From: a virus
Length of the DNA stretch: 22,381 bases
IMG/VR virus record: IMGVR_UViG_3300033153_013322
Coordinates: 1 to 22,381 of that record
Strand: one strand, 5' to 3'
Within the stretch, counting starts at the first letter, position 1; every line of letters begins with the position of its first letter. Shown in pieces: positions 14,495 to 22,381 of the stretch. Made by a program: the position numbers and the translations under genes. The notes beneath the pieces were generated by a model. That model saw only the letters and a program-made list of their open reading frames with translations, had not been told where the DNA came from and did no database searches.

Positions 14495-16128
14495 TATAAT
14501 TGCGTTCTCTGGTTCCCAGACTTAACTAATACAAATCGCGGTGTAGAATTATCTTGTTCGTAGAAAGTAAATGTCCCAGACGGATTCTCAACTATTCTAC
14601 CTTTAGCCATAGCTATCAAATCCGCTAAAATATCTTCAAATTTCACCCCATCGTATGTTTGTGCATTAATTTCTGCTACAACATTTGATGGAATAGCATC
14701 AATTTTAGCATCAATTGATCCAACAATAGCAGCACCCGCCGACGGAGCAAGTTTCATAGAATCTCTGATCTCTTGCGTTGACAGAAAATCATTAGATTCC
14801 ACCAATTCATCAATAATATTAGCGCCACCGGTATAAGTATCTCGATTAGTCCATTTCCCAATACCGCGAAGCACAATAGTACCATTCGTCACAGTATTAT
14901 CAATAATCACCTGACCACTCGCCATATCAATGCTTACTGATTCAGGCCCAGTTTTATTTATTAATTTAATACCACCATTATAATTCCGCACAGCTAAAGA
15001 TTGACCAGAACCGTTCATATCAACTGTTGGCGTCATCACACCTGGAACCCCAGACCAACAATCTAAAATATGAGTAATTTTCCCATTACCTAAAGTGATT
15101 GTTCTATGCAAAATACATTGTTCAATAATCCCATCTACACCATCAAAATCATCAATATGACATCCAAATAGATTACAACTACTGTCTATAGTTCCCTCAA
15201 CAGTAGCATTTTTAACTATAGCTTGATCAATATTTGTTAAATGTGTAAACGTAATAGTTGATAATGTTGGGCTCTGCCCTATAATTATTATCGCTGAATG
15301 ATGATCCGATGGAACGAAATCATAGGTCAAATCACCATTAACAAAAATAGTCGAAAATCCACGCTCAAGTGCGATTATATGAGCATAATACAAACTATTA
15401 ACAGGTTGTCTAGGAGTCCCAGAAGGGTATATGTCACTAGCAACACCGTTTATAACATCAACAGTCACCCCACCACCAAAACTTGAATATTGAATATCTT
15501 CAGACTGTTGGAAAGTAGCTGATGATGATGATGTACGAACAGCATATGTCCCAAAAGATGGAAATAATGCATTAATGCTACTACCATCAGCATCAATGGC
15601 TACTACATTGCCGCCAGATATAGAACATTCAACAACATAATAAACATTATACGCTTCACCAACGTCAAAATCATCTTCAATGCCGCCCGTTGGAGATAGT
15701 ATGCGCAATTCTGTCGGACTAATTATCTCTAATACTTCCCCAACTCCTTGATCTGTTGTATTTGCTACAAAATCGCCGGGTTTTACTCCAGAACTTACAA
15801 AATCAGCCGCAGAATCTATTACTTGAATTATACTTCCGGGTGTGCTTGCGGTAGTAATCGTACCTTGGTTGAGAATTACGGTACGACGCTCGAACATGAT
15901 TTGAGCGTTTAGAAGGGTTGCTGTAAGACCTACGCTAACCCCACCACCCAGGTTTTCTTTACCTGCGGTAGTGATAAGACTGGGATACTGCATAGCTCCA
16001 GGCTCATCTTCGATATTTTTCAGAGTATCATGGAGATCTTGTATAGTGATCTCCGCACTCGGAGAAGCAATTGCTATGAGGCGTGGGCTAAGATTCCATA
16101 AAACGGAAATGTCTGATCTTGTTGCCAT
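14494..16128 (-). CDS. Fibre/appendage protein with beta-helix-like centre
   Basis: The 544-aa product has three parts. The N-terminal ~85 residues (ISVLWNLSPRLIAIASPSAE, then TIQDLHDTLKNIEDEPGAM, ending LLNAQIMFERRT) form a likely virion-attachment domain that shares the ELY/DLH-L-DEP-M pattern with the 828-aa gene upstream. A middle region of short beta repeats follows (FVNGDLTYDFVPSDHHSAII, VKNATVEGTIDSSCNLFGCH, IDDFDGVDGIIEQCILHRTI), consistent with a parallel beta helix. The C-terminal ~100 residues contain VVAEINAQTYDGVKFEDILA, a helix DLIAMAKGRIVE and strands TFTFYEQDNSTPRFVLV, like a trimerising end. The role is probably receptor recognition or baseplate/neck appendage. The stop overlaps the start of the 54-aa gene. 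Confidence 0.75.
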   Translation of the reverse strand: MATRSDISVLWNLSPRLIAIASPSAEITIQDLHDTLKNIEDEPGAMQYPSLITTAGKENLGGGVSVGLTATLLNAQIMFERRTVILNQGTITTASTPGSIIQVIDSAADFVSSGVKPGDFVANTTDQGVGEVLEIISPTELRILSPTGGIEDDFDVGEAYNVYYVVECSISGGNVVAIDADGSSINALFPSFGTYAVRTSSSSATFQQSEDIQYSSFGGGVTVDVINGVASDIYPSGTPRQPVNSLYYAHIIALERGFSTIFVNGDLTYDFVPSDHHSAIIIIGQSPTLSTITFTHLTNIDQAIVKNATVEGTIDSSCNLFGCHIDDFDGVDGIIEQCILHRTITLGNGKITHILDCWSGVPGVMTPTVDMNGSGQSLAVRNYNGGIKLINKTGPESVSIDMASGQVIIDNTVTNGTIVLRGIGKWTNRDTYTGGANIIDELVESNDFLSTQEIRDSMKLAPSAGAAIVGSIDAKIDAIPSNVVAEINAQTYDGVKFEDILADLIAMAKGRIVENPSGTFTFYEQDNSTPRFVLVKSGNQRTQL

Positions 16129-16141
16129 CTACACATTTCCT

Positions 16142-16366
16142 TTAGCCTCCGGCCTCTCTCGACTTATCTCTAGCACGGACTCTGACAAGAAGTGCTTCTA
16201 ATTCATCAGCCTTGTCTCGTTGAACTTGAGCTGCTTCCTGAAAACTTTTAGCATCAATTTCTAAGGACTCGGCTTTCTTTTTATGGTCCATTATTTGCAG
16301 GGCCAAAGATCCCGCATCATATGTTTCCATAGGGTCCATTCTAGAAATTTTTAATTTTCTAGCCAT
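16142..16366 (-). CDS. Small coiled-coil protein, 74 aa
   Basis: The product (MARKLKISRMDPMETYDAGS at the N-terminus) is almost entirely helical afterwards: ALQIMDHKKKAESLEIDAKS, FQEAAQVQRDKADELEALLV and RVRARDKSREAGG show heptad-like spacing of Ala/Leu/Val, and it has no Cys. The frame is open from an earlier ATG at 16396, but the ATG at 16366 has AGGAG six bases upstream and clears the stop of the 828-aa gene. It lies between two fibre-type genes with an N-terminal motif in common, so a fibre-connecting or chaperone role is possible. No family is recognised. Confidence 0.72.
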   Translation of the reverse strand: MARKLKISRMDPMETYDAGSLALQIMDHKKKAESLEIDAKSFQEAAQVQRDKADELEALLVRVRARDKSREAGG

Positions 16367-16376
16367 TTCTCTCCTC

Positions 16377-18863
16377 TTAAGATGCGATTGGATCATCAGT
16401 TCTAATTGCCGTTACAGTAAGATTAGAATTTTCGATTTTCTGACCTTTCTGTTCAAACGGCAAAATTCTATCAGCGCTAATATCAGGAGACGAAAAACGT
16501 GCTCTAACGATAATCTCAGTATCAGCAGCGTATTTAATGCTCTTCGAAATAGTTGAAGCAGCTGCGACATCATCAATGTACGGGAAGTAACAAGTATCAG
16601 CAGCATCCAGAAGGATCGGAAGAAGATTGAAGTCATAATTCTTCGACGCCCACGTTGTCCCATTATTACTTACTTCAAGCGTATCATCATCAATCCTTCG
16701 GATGATTACAGAATATTCAGTATCATCAGTATTACGAATCAACATACCAATCTTAGGATAACCATCATCCCCAAAATTAGCAATAGGTGCAATACCAACA
16801 TCTACAATCGTAGTTGTCGAACCACCAGCATCCGCCGTAGCACCAGGCTGAGTAACAGTCCTCAAAGTCACATTCGTAGTAGCATAAGAGGAATATTCCA
16901 TCCTCCACTCAGTCCCATCGGTAGCTGAAGTATCTACAACTCGAATCCAGCCAACAGATGGAACATCCTGTTCAACATTCGCATCAAGAACAACCAAAGC
17001 TGCACCAACCGCACCAGATGCTACCCCTACTGTCGTCTTGACAATATCATCACCACCAGAAGTTGCCACTTCAAAAATCGTAGCACGGTCACCAGATTCC
17101 AAACCAGCAAAAGTAATAGAAATCGTCGTCGGAGGCTGAAAAGCACCACCGGTGACATCACTCGTCTGCCAGTTGTTATTATCAGCTGCCGGAACATTAG
17201 TTAAAACAACACCACGAGCAACGAAAAATCGACCACCAGCAAAAGAACCAAACGGAGCAGCGTTCACATCAACAAGATTACTTTGATTCGTACTTGCCGA
17301 AACAGACCCAGTTCCTTCATCTGTTATCGTATCAGCACTGGTAAATGATCCCTTAACATTAGTAACAATCAAATACCCAACAGCACCACTCCAATAATAT
17401 GCTACAAGTTCAGCCTCTGCTGACGAACTACTACCAATAACCGTTTGGCCCTCAGTTAAAGCAACACCTTCAGCATTCGTCTCAATGTAGGCATCACCCG
17501 CACCACGATAAAACTGACCTTGTTCAGTCGTAGAACCAGGACCAGGAAGAATCCCAGCAGTAGCCCCACGACGAGTCAAGTACATCACATGCTGATAAAC
17601 ATTCGCCAATGGTTGATTATTACAATCGATAGTGATTGCATAATGCTCATCATTACCGTCTTCATCAATATCTACCGCATTTTCACCATATGTAACTGTC
17701 ACACCACCAGCCACAGCACCATTAATATCAGTTGCCGCACCAGTAATCCGCGTGGCGGTTTGTGTTGAATCCTCACCAGTGATTAAATCAGTATCACCAA
17801 AATCAGCCTGATCAATACCAACCAGCACATAGTCAATCGTCGTTGAACTAAATAAATTCGTAATTCTAGCTTTACCAGTTGTCGCACCGGTGATGATTTC
17901 ACCAACTGTATAACCATTTCCATGATCAGTAGTCGTCATTCGATAAAAACCTTCCTGGTTAATATCAAAGCCCGTTGATGCAAACGGCACAACGAAGTTA
18001 CCCACAGCACCCAAGAACTCGAAGTGAGAATAAACAGTATCACCCTGACGAGCAAATACCGCAAGACGACCAGAACTACCAGCATTCAGGTCATCGATCC
18101 ACACCCCACCTTCTTTAGTAGCAATCAACACGTCAAAATGCCCAGATGAAACACCAAGAGTAGACGCAGTAAAATCAGTGTCAGAATCCCACCAAGAAAC
18201 AATCTGAGTCAATTTAGGAATCGTTGTGCCACCTAAATAATCATCTTCTTGACCAACATAAATCTCAGTATCTGCCTGAACAGTACCAACCGAGTAAACA
18301 TTAGACCAAACAGCTTCACCACTATTAACAGAACCTGCACCATCAGGATCAAAGTCAGTAGTTGTTGAAGTAATATTATTAGAAGTATCAAATTGAGTCG
18401 TTGAAGTATTTCGAATCCAAACTACACCGCCACCACCGCCAGCAGTTCTAGTCGCATCCACTTTCAAGATTACACCAGTAGCACCAGACGTAGCCTGAGT
18501 GCATACTTCACCAATCTCAGTATCCGTAGGAGCAGTAGTCGAACCACTAGCCCAATAGATTAATGTAATACCATTAGTTGAAGCATGTGACCAATCAGAC
18601 GACTGAAGAGACCCAGAATACAAAGCTTTCAAACTTTTGTAATCAATAAACCACGGATATAATATGGTATACTGGGTTGGAGTCTGAGCCGACATAGGAA
18701 TAGGATCATCCATCTGTTCCGGCTCATCAAACACATCCTGAAGATATGAATATAATTCATTAACTGTATAACGCGATGGAGCAATACCAGCACCTGTGAA
18801 TGTACCAGTATAAGAGATTCTTTTATTGACATAATCAATCGCAATGTCGTCAGCAATAGCCAT
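16377..18863 (-). CDS. Large fibre/appendage protein, 828 aa
   Basis: The N-terminal region (residues about 1-90, YVNKRISYTGTFTGAG, TVNELYSYLQDVFDEPEQMD, YTILYPWFIDYKSLKA) looks like the attachment domain of large phage structural proteins. The rest is beta-rich and Ser/Thr/Gly/Asp rich. Hairpin repeats of the type GEV-x-TGATSGA-x-V recur: GEVCTQATSGATGVILKV, VGEIITGATTGKARITNL, GQTVIGSSSSAEAELVAY. The C-terminal end (SKSIKYAADTEIIVRARFSS) differs from the 544-aa protein. The role is probably a tail or neck fibre, or a baseplate appendage, assembled from repeated small beta domains. CAGGAG lies eight bases before the ATG. Confidence 0.75.
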   Translation of the reverse strand: MAIADDIAIDYVNKRISYTGTFTGAGIAPSRYTVNELYSYLQDVFDEPEQMDDPIPMSAQTPTQYTILYPWFIDYKSLKALYSGSLQSSDWSHASTNGITLIYWASGSTTAPTDTEIGEVCTQATSGATGVILKVDATRTAGGGGGVVWIRNTSTTQFDTSNNITSTTTDFDPDGAGSVNSGEAVWSNVYSVGTVQADTEIYVGQEDDYLGGTTIPKLTQIVSWWDSDTDFTASTLGVSSGHFDVLIATKEGGVWIDDLNAGSSGRLAVFARQGDTVYSHFEFLGAVGNFVVPFASTGFDINQEGFYRMTTTDHGNGYTVGEIITGATTGKARITNLFSSTTIDYVLVGIDQADFGDTDLITGEDSTQTATRITGAATDINGAVAGGVTVTYGENAVDIDEDGNDEHYAITIDCNNQPLANVYQHVMYLTRRGATAGILPGPGSTTEQGQFYRGAGDAYIETNAEGVALTEGQTVIGSSSSAEAELVAYYWSGAVGYLIVTNVKGSFTSADTITDEGTGSVSASTNQSNLVDVNAAPFGSFAGGRFFVARGVVLTNVPAADNNNWQTSDVTGGAFQPPTTISITFAGLESGDRATIFEVATSGGDDIVKTTVGVASGAVGAALVVLDANVEQDVPSVGWIRVVDTSATDGTEWRMEYSSYATTNVTLRTVTQPGATADAGGSTTTIVDVGIAPIANFGDDGYPKIGMLIRNTDDTEYSVIIRRIDDDTLEVSNNGTTWASKNYDFNLLPILLDAADTCYFPYIDDVAAASTISKSIKYAADTEIIVRARFSSPDISADRILPFEQKGQKIENSNLTVTAIRTDDPIAS

Positions 18864-18916
18864 TTATTTAACTCCTGAAAAATTTTTATGCTAAGTTATT
18901 TTTGAATGATTTGGGT

Positions 18917-21229
18917 CTAATTCTTCAAAAATGCAGCCCCACCAGCTACCCAAGTTTTAGAATTAGCACCATAATCAGCACCAAGAGAATGTGATCCAGT
19001 AGTAGTCCGATCAGTCACCAAAATCGCCATCATCTTTAATTCATCCACAACCAAATTCGAACGGCGAATACTAGCCACACCAGTAGCAGAAGGCGAATCG
19101 ATATCATCCACCATTAAGAAAACAACACTCCACGCAGCAGCGGAATTATTTAAAGTGACTGATGGATTAGTTGTTACTTGGTCTCCAGTGTTGCTGGAAG
19201 CACTATTAGCACCCCCAGAAGCTACATCATCAATAACAGCAAAAGCTATACCTTTAATAGCGATATTAGAACTATAAGTAACAGAGATAGTTTTCCTGCC
19301 GGAATCACTATCTGAAATATCATACCTATAAAAGAAAACTTCGTGCCAATTCCCTGCACCTTCTTGCTCCGAAATTGAGGCCAGTGCCTCTAGATTCATT
19401 GCATTCCCATCATACGTTATAGTAATAGCTGTCAAACCAGAGGCACTGTCCCAATAAAAACCACCTATAACCAATTTCCGATTTGTCCCAGCCGGAAGAT
19501 CTATGTCCGAAGTAATTACCGCATTTCCGGATTCATCTTCAGAAGTAACCCCATGCCGCAAAATCCCGGTAGATGGGACTAAACCAGCCGACGAATCTAA
19601 TGTCATAGCAACAGTAATAATTAGGCCAGTGCTACCAATAGTTGCCGGTTGTTTAGCTGGCAAATATCGCAATTCACCCGGTGAATTCTTCCTCACTATA
19701 ATATTAACATCTTCATCACCAGTATAATTATAACTAGAATAGGTAAACACACCCAGATTATTAGCAATTCCATCAGTTATCAAGGTCTGTGTGCTAGAAT
19801 TCTCAATCCGAACTTTAGCATAAGGAATCGCTATAGCATTAGAGTCTTTAACGTTAACCGTTAAAGTTTTGGTATTAATAATAGTGGTGGTAGCACTAGT
19901 CCCATTATAATAAGTCGGGGAATCACCACCATTAATCTGAAGAGTGACCGCACCACCAGAATTATTATAAACCGCAGCATCGGTGGTACCTGTAGAACCG
20001 TAGTCGCTATAGGAAAAACCACTTAATGTATACGTCCCAGTAGCACCAGATGGGATATAAATCGCGTGACCTGTACCACCAGAAATGAAAGAAAGATTGG
20101 AAAGGTTGGAAGTACCTTGAGCATCAGCATCGAGGAGAAGACCACCAGTCGTAGATGCAGACGTACTTGAAATAAGATTATTACTAAAATCAACATCACC
20201 CGGATCAATCTGACCACAATTCACGAAACTACACTGATCTACTTCATGACCCGATGCATCAGCTAAATTTGAAAACGTAATAGAATTCACTAAATCCTGA
20301 AAGAGGACACTAGTCAAGGTTAGAGTATTGACATTACCCCCAGCAAAATTGCAGGTTACATAGGGTCCCGCAGATTTAACTGTGCTATTCTCAAGCACAA
20401 AATTATTCGTATAAGCAGAAGCCCCCTCTACATCAATTCTATATTTATCATTTCCTATTTCACGGGCTTCAAAAACTACAACCGCTCCATCGTCCTCAAA
20501 ATAAACGTCTGCGGTCTCCGCCGAATCTCCAAATTGAAGAGGTCCTTGGACTCCATATAGGCCAGAAGACAACTCTCGAATGATCCCATAAGCTTTCCCA
20601 GTGGTTGCAGCATCAGCATCATCTGCTGCGATTTCCGAGAATTTACCTTCAGTACCTGAACCTCCTGCGGTTATCGTGAGACCCCCGTTGCCAACCCTAA
20701 CCGCATCGGTGAAGCAATTCGCCACACCACCAACAGCCTTAGCAGTACCAACATCCCACTCACTACCAAAATCAGTAAGAGTAGTCATGACTAAGGTGTC
20801 AGTACCCACCCAAATTTTCTTATTAGTAAACGCCGCGAGTTTACTTGTATCAATCAAAAGGCATTGATAATAAGGCTGTCCCACGTTATGTCGAAATCCA
20901 GCTTCATCACCACCAGCAAGATGATAACCAATCAAATCAGCACCATCACCAATAACTATTCCTATCCCGCCACTGGCTTTAGGTAATGGTGAACCTTTAG
21001 ATAATACCCAAACATATACTAAAATACCAGTACCTGAACCATCGATATTGCTTCCATGAGTATGATATAACCAACCTGATGTTTTACTAATGACTTGGCC
21101 TAAATGCGTGTCAAATTCGACAGGACTAGGTTCAGATGTAAATGGCGATGGGGAAACTGAACCGGTCCACCCAGTCGTTAGATCAGCTTCGTCGATTAAT
21201 GTCCGATTATCAGTTACTGTAACAGCCAT
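18917..21229 (-). CDS. Large multidomain fibre/adhesin-like protein, 770 aa
   Basis: Several regions can be told apart. Residues 1-200 form a jelly-roll-like N-terminus with GWLYHTHGSNIDGSGTGILV and QPYYQCLLIDTSKL. Residues about 215-440 carry short strand repeats such as NNFVLENSTVKSAGPYVTCN and SSTSASTTGGLLLDADAQGT, consistent with a parallel beta helix. Residues about 455-530 read like an Ig/carboxypeptidase-regulatory-type module (TLTVNVKDSNAIAIPYAKVR, LGVFTYSSYN). Residues about 560-770 form a terminal domain (RKLVIGGFYWDSASGLTAIT, YDGNAMN, AWSVVFLMVDDID, WVAGGAAFLKN). Such proteins usually bind host surface structures. The start has AGGT six bases before the ATG and lies eight bases after the upstream stop. 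No catalytic motif was found. Confidence 0.75.
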   Translation of the reverse strand: MAVTVTDNRTLIDEADLTTGWTGSVSPSPFTSEPSPVEFDTHLGQVISKTSGWLYHTHGSNIDGSGTGILVYVWVLSKGSPLPKASGGIGIVIGDGADLIGYHLAGGDEAGFRHNVGQPYYQCLLIDTSKLAAFTNKKIWVGTDTLVMTTLTDFGSEWDVGTAKAVGGVANCFTDAVRVGNGGLTITAGGSGTEGKFSEIAADDADAATTGKAYGIIRELSSGLYGVQGPLQFGDSAETADVYFEDDGAVVVFEAREIGNDKYRIDVEGASAYTNNFVLENSTVKSAGPYVTCNFAGGNVNTLTLTSVLFQDLVNSITFSNLADASGHEVDQCSFVNCGQIDPGDVDFSNNLISSTSASTTGGLLLDADAQGTSNLSNLSFISGGTGHAIYIPSGATGTYTLSGFSYSDYGSTGTTDAAVYNNSGGAVTLQINGGDSPTYYNGTSATTTIINTKTLTVNVKDSNAIAIPYAKVRIENSSTQTLITDGIANNLGVFTYSSYNYTGDEDVNIIVRKNSPGELRYLPAKQPATIGSTGLIITVAMTLDSSAGLVPSTGILRHGVTSEDESGNAVITSDIDLPAGTNRKLVIGGFYWDSASGLTAITITYDGNAMNLEALASISEQEGAGNWHEVFFYRYDISDSDSGRKTISVTYSSNIAIKGIAFAVIDDVASGGANSASSNTGDQVTTNPSVTLNNSAAAWSVVFLMVDDIDSPSATGVASIRRSNLVVDELKMMAILVTDRTTTGSHSLGADYGANSKTWVAGGAAFLKN

Positions 21230-21237
21230 TTGCTTAC

Positions 21238-21669
21238 CTAGCTCAGCAGTTGTCTTTGTTTCATCATCCGATCATAAAGAATCAAACCAAGAGCTTGATG
21301 CCCCCACATACCACCTTCTTGGTTCGGAGTCTCTATGACGACAGAAACACGACCTTCTTTTTTATGAGTAATTGAGGGATCGCTCTGAGAAGTCAAGCCC
21401 GTCACATATAGCACATTCTCTGGATGTTCAAAGTCTGCTAAAGGTGTCGCACCTTTATCGGATACAAACACAACAGTTAATTCCGAATTTTCTTCAAAGA
21501 CCGTATCCAGATCGGGACGTTCTGTAACTCTATTATTGTCAATTCCTGATATGGGGACCATGATGATTTCATCTGTCCCAAAATCTTCAAGCAAGTATTG
21601 ATAGAGATCGACCTCTTTGATAGGGGTCATCCAGAATCTTTCCCAATAACTTACAGTTTTCACAGTCAT
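21238..21669 (-). CDS. SPOUT/TrmH-like fold protein, probably degenerate
   Basis: The 143-aa product resembles SPOUT-class RNA methyltransferases such as TrmL (157 aa) in its second half. The order is VVFVSDKGATPLADFEHPEN (matching the LFALTTKGTPAHSAV-type segment), then VLYVTGLTSQSDPSI (motif 2 position, normally FGPExxGLP), then RVSVVIETPNQ, then EGGMWGHQALGLILYDRMMK (motif 3 position, normally MNLSNAVSVVVYEA). The key Glu of motif 2 and the Asn/Ser pair of motif 3 are not conserved, and motif 1 (NxGxxxR) is not evident. The fold is therefore suggested, while AdoMet-dependent activity is doubtful. It might be an RNA-binding or structural derivative. The ATG at 21669 has AGGAG seven bases upstream; the ATG at 21675 is too close to it. 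It precedes the 770-aa gene in the same operon. Confidence 0.6.
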   Translation of the reverse strand: MTVKTVSYWERFWMTPIKEVDLYQYLLEDFGTDEIIMVPISGIDNNRVTERPDLDTVFEENSELTVVFVSDKGATPLADFEHPENVLYVTGLTSQSDPSITHKKEGRVSVVIETPNQEGGMWGHQALGLILYDRMMKQRQLLS

Positions 21670-21703
21670 ATTCATTCTCCTATGATAAGTTTGATGTTGA
21701 GAA

Positions 21704-21711
21704 TATTTATA
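21704..21711 (-). promoter_or_regulatory. TATAAATA, possible T4-type late promoter
   Basis: The minus strand reads TATAAATA, the consensus of T4 late promoters, 34 bases upstream of the chosen start of the SPOUT-like gene. It includes the stop codon of the 214-aa gene. In AT-rich DNA the motif can occur by chance: it also appears inside two coding regions here. Only its intergenic placement supports it. Confidence 0.3.
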
Positions 21712-22351
21712 TGATTGGGACTAGATCTGATTCATGCCATACTATGGGATGTCGCCATTCCTTGGGATGAACAGCTCTCGATGGGTGGTGGAATCCACCA
21801 GCTTCTATATGCAGATCACTCTCATAAACAAATAATACTGATATTGAATCTTGATTCCCATCCGTAGCCCGACGCCATCCGAATATATGAATTATTTCAA
21901 CAATATCCTGTCCGGGTCGCATAGCAGTTCTTTTACGGTAAAAGAACATCTGTCCAGGCACAAGATCTTGTGAGCATAATATTTTACTGGTTGAATCAAC
22001 CATAGAAAATCGTCTTAAATTCTCTCTTGATAATTTATCAACAGTTTGTTCTTCACCACTATCAAATTGGGTGATTATTGAACCATCTGCGTATTGAGCA
22101 ACCCAACATAATTTATTAGTATGAAAATAATTAGATGCTGCTGGGTTTGCGTCTGGTGTTAATGTGACAGGATTTGCTCCATCTATCCCATCTATATTCG
22201 CTATGATAGGATGATACCCATCTTTAGATGACATCACAGGAGACTTAATTTCTGTGATGTGCACATTACCATCGTCGTCAACAACAACATTTGGTGGTAT
22301 TACGGATGGGTCTACAGGAGCAGACCATTTACGAATCGAGATTTTTGACAT
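21707..22351 (-). CDS. Conserved-looking phage protein of unknown role, 214 aa
   Basis: The N-terminal ~70 residues are low-complexity (VVVDDDGNVHITEIKSPVMS, VTLTPDANPAASN). The core (residues about 80-170) reads CWVAQYADGSIITQFDSGEE, LSRENLRRFSMVDSTSKILC, LVPGQMFFYRKRTAM and VEIIHIFGWRR. This is reminiscent of a small beta-rich protein family common in tailed-phage genomes that I know only as uncharacterised, typified by W-x-A-x-Y-DG, a R-x-L-x-F strand and YRxR. The C-terminus has DLHIEAGGFHHPSRAVHPKE, rich in His. No function can be assigned. GGAGG lies five bases before the ATG. It is the first visible gene of the minus-strand block; the 30 bases before it hold only its ribosome-binding site. 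Confidence 0.7.
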   Translation of the reverse strand: MSKISIRKWSAPVDPSVIPPNVVVDDDGNVHITEIKSPVMSSKDGYHPIIANIDGIDGANPVTLTPDANPAASNYFHTNKLCWVAQYADGSIITQFDSGEEQTVDKLSRENLRRFSMVDSTSKILCSQDLVPGQMFFYRKRTAMRPGQDIVEIIHIFGWRRATDGNQDSISVLFVYESDLHIEAGGFHHPSRAVHPKEWRHPIVWHESDLVPII

Positions 22352-22381
22352 TGATTCCTCCGAGATTATACACTCTCGAAG

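Noticed and set aside
18917-21229. Repeated-looking Gly/Ser/Thr-rich sequence as a DNA repeat array or CRISPR
   Set aside because: The periodicity is at the protein level (beta-helix or hairpin repeats); no regularly spaced identical DNA repeats are present.
22365-22370. TATAAT on the minus strand before the 214-aa gene
   Set aside because: It lies only 14 bases before the ATG, so transcription would begin inside the ribosome-binding site; no -35 element can be checked within the window.

Overview
The window is a stretch of a tailed-phage genome (Caudoviricetes, myovirus morphotype) that encodes the neck, tail sheath, tail tube and a block of fibre-like virion proteins. It is visibly AT-rich and densely packed. 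Nearly every gene is on the minus strand, and many neighbours overlap by 1-4 bases (TAATG, ATGA or TTGA junctions). The core tail genes resemble the T4/cyanophage neck-tail block. In the direction of transcription (right to left) I recognise gp13-like neck, gp14-like neck, gp15-like tail terminator, gp18-like contractile sheath and three tandem gp19-like tube proteins. This points to a large T4-related lytic phage. The sequence does not allow a host to be named. No terminase, portal or capsid gene, integrase, tRNA or CRISPR array is visible.

Right part (about 12.6-22.35 kb, minus strand): a conserved-looking hypothetical protein; a small protein resembling SPOUT/TrmH-fold RNA methyltransferases; three large fibre or appendage-like proteins (770, 828 and 544 aa), two of which share an N-terminal motif; a 74-aa coiled coil; a 54-aa protein with a duplicated STFGW motif that coupled overlaps reveal; a 166-aa unknown; a 226-aa protein ending in a beta-sandwich domain typical of phage fibres; and a 180-aa protein with a Gly-rich linker.

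Middle part (about 6.2-12.6 kb): gp13-like neck protein, a permuted NlpC/P60 (YiiX-like) hydrolase, two beta-rich virion proteins (one with a cadherin-like domain and six Cys), gp14-like neck protein, a 98-aa unknown, gp15-like terminator and an 83-aa unknown. Left part (1-6.2 kb): a 942-aa tail sheath, three tube paralogues all beginning (M/I)PGF, and the first 32 codons of a further gene. The first tube gene appears to start at an ATT codon behind a perfect GGAGG Shine-Dalgarno.

Three genes break the minus-strand layout: a zinc-finger-rich double-HNH protein, an unknown 210-aa protein, and a second permuted NlpC/P60 hydrolase. Each lies on the plus strand directly upstream of, and divergent from, a core gene (tube 1, gp14-like and gp13-like respectively), with its 3' end abutting or overlapping the next minus-strand gene. 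They look like mobile or cargo genes lodged at transcription-unit boundaries. Long perfect hairpins follow the sheath and tube-1 genes, another hairpin sits directly in front of the sheath ribosome-binding site, and competing hairpins mark one convergent junction.
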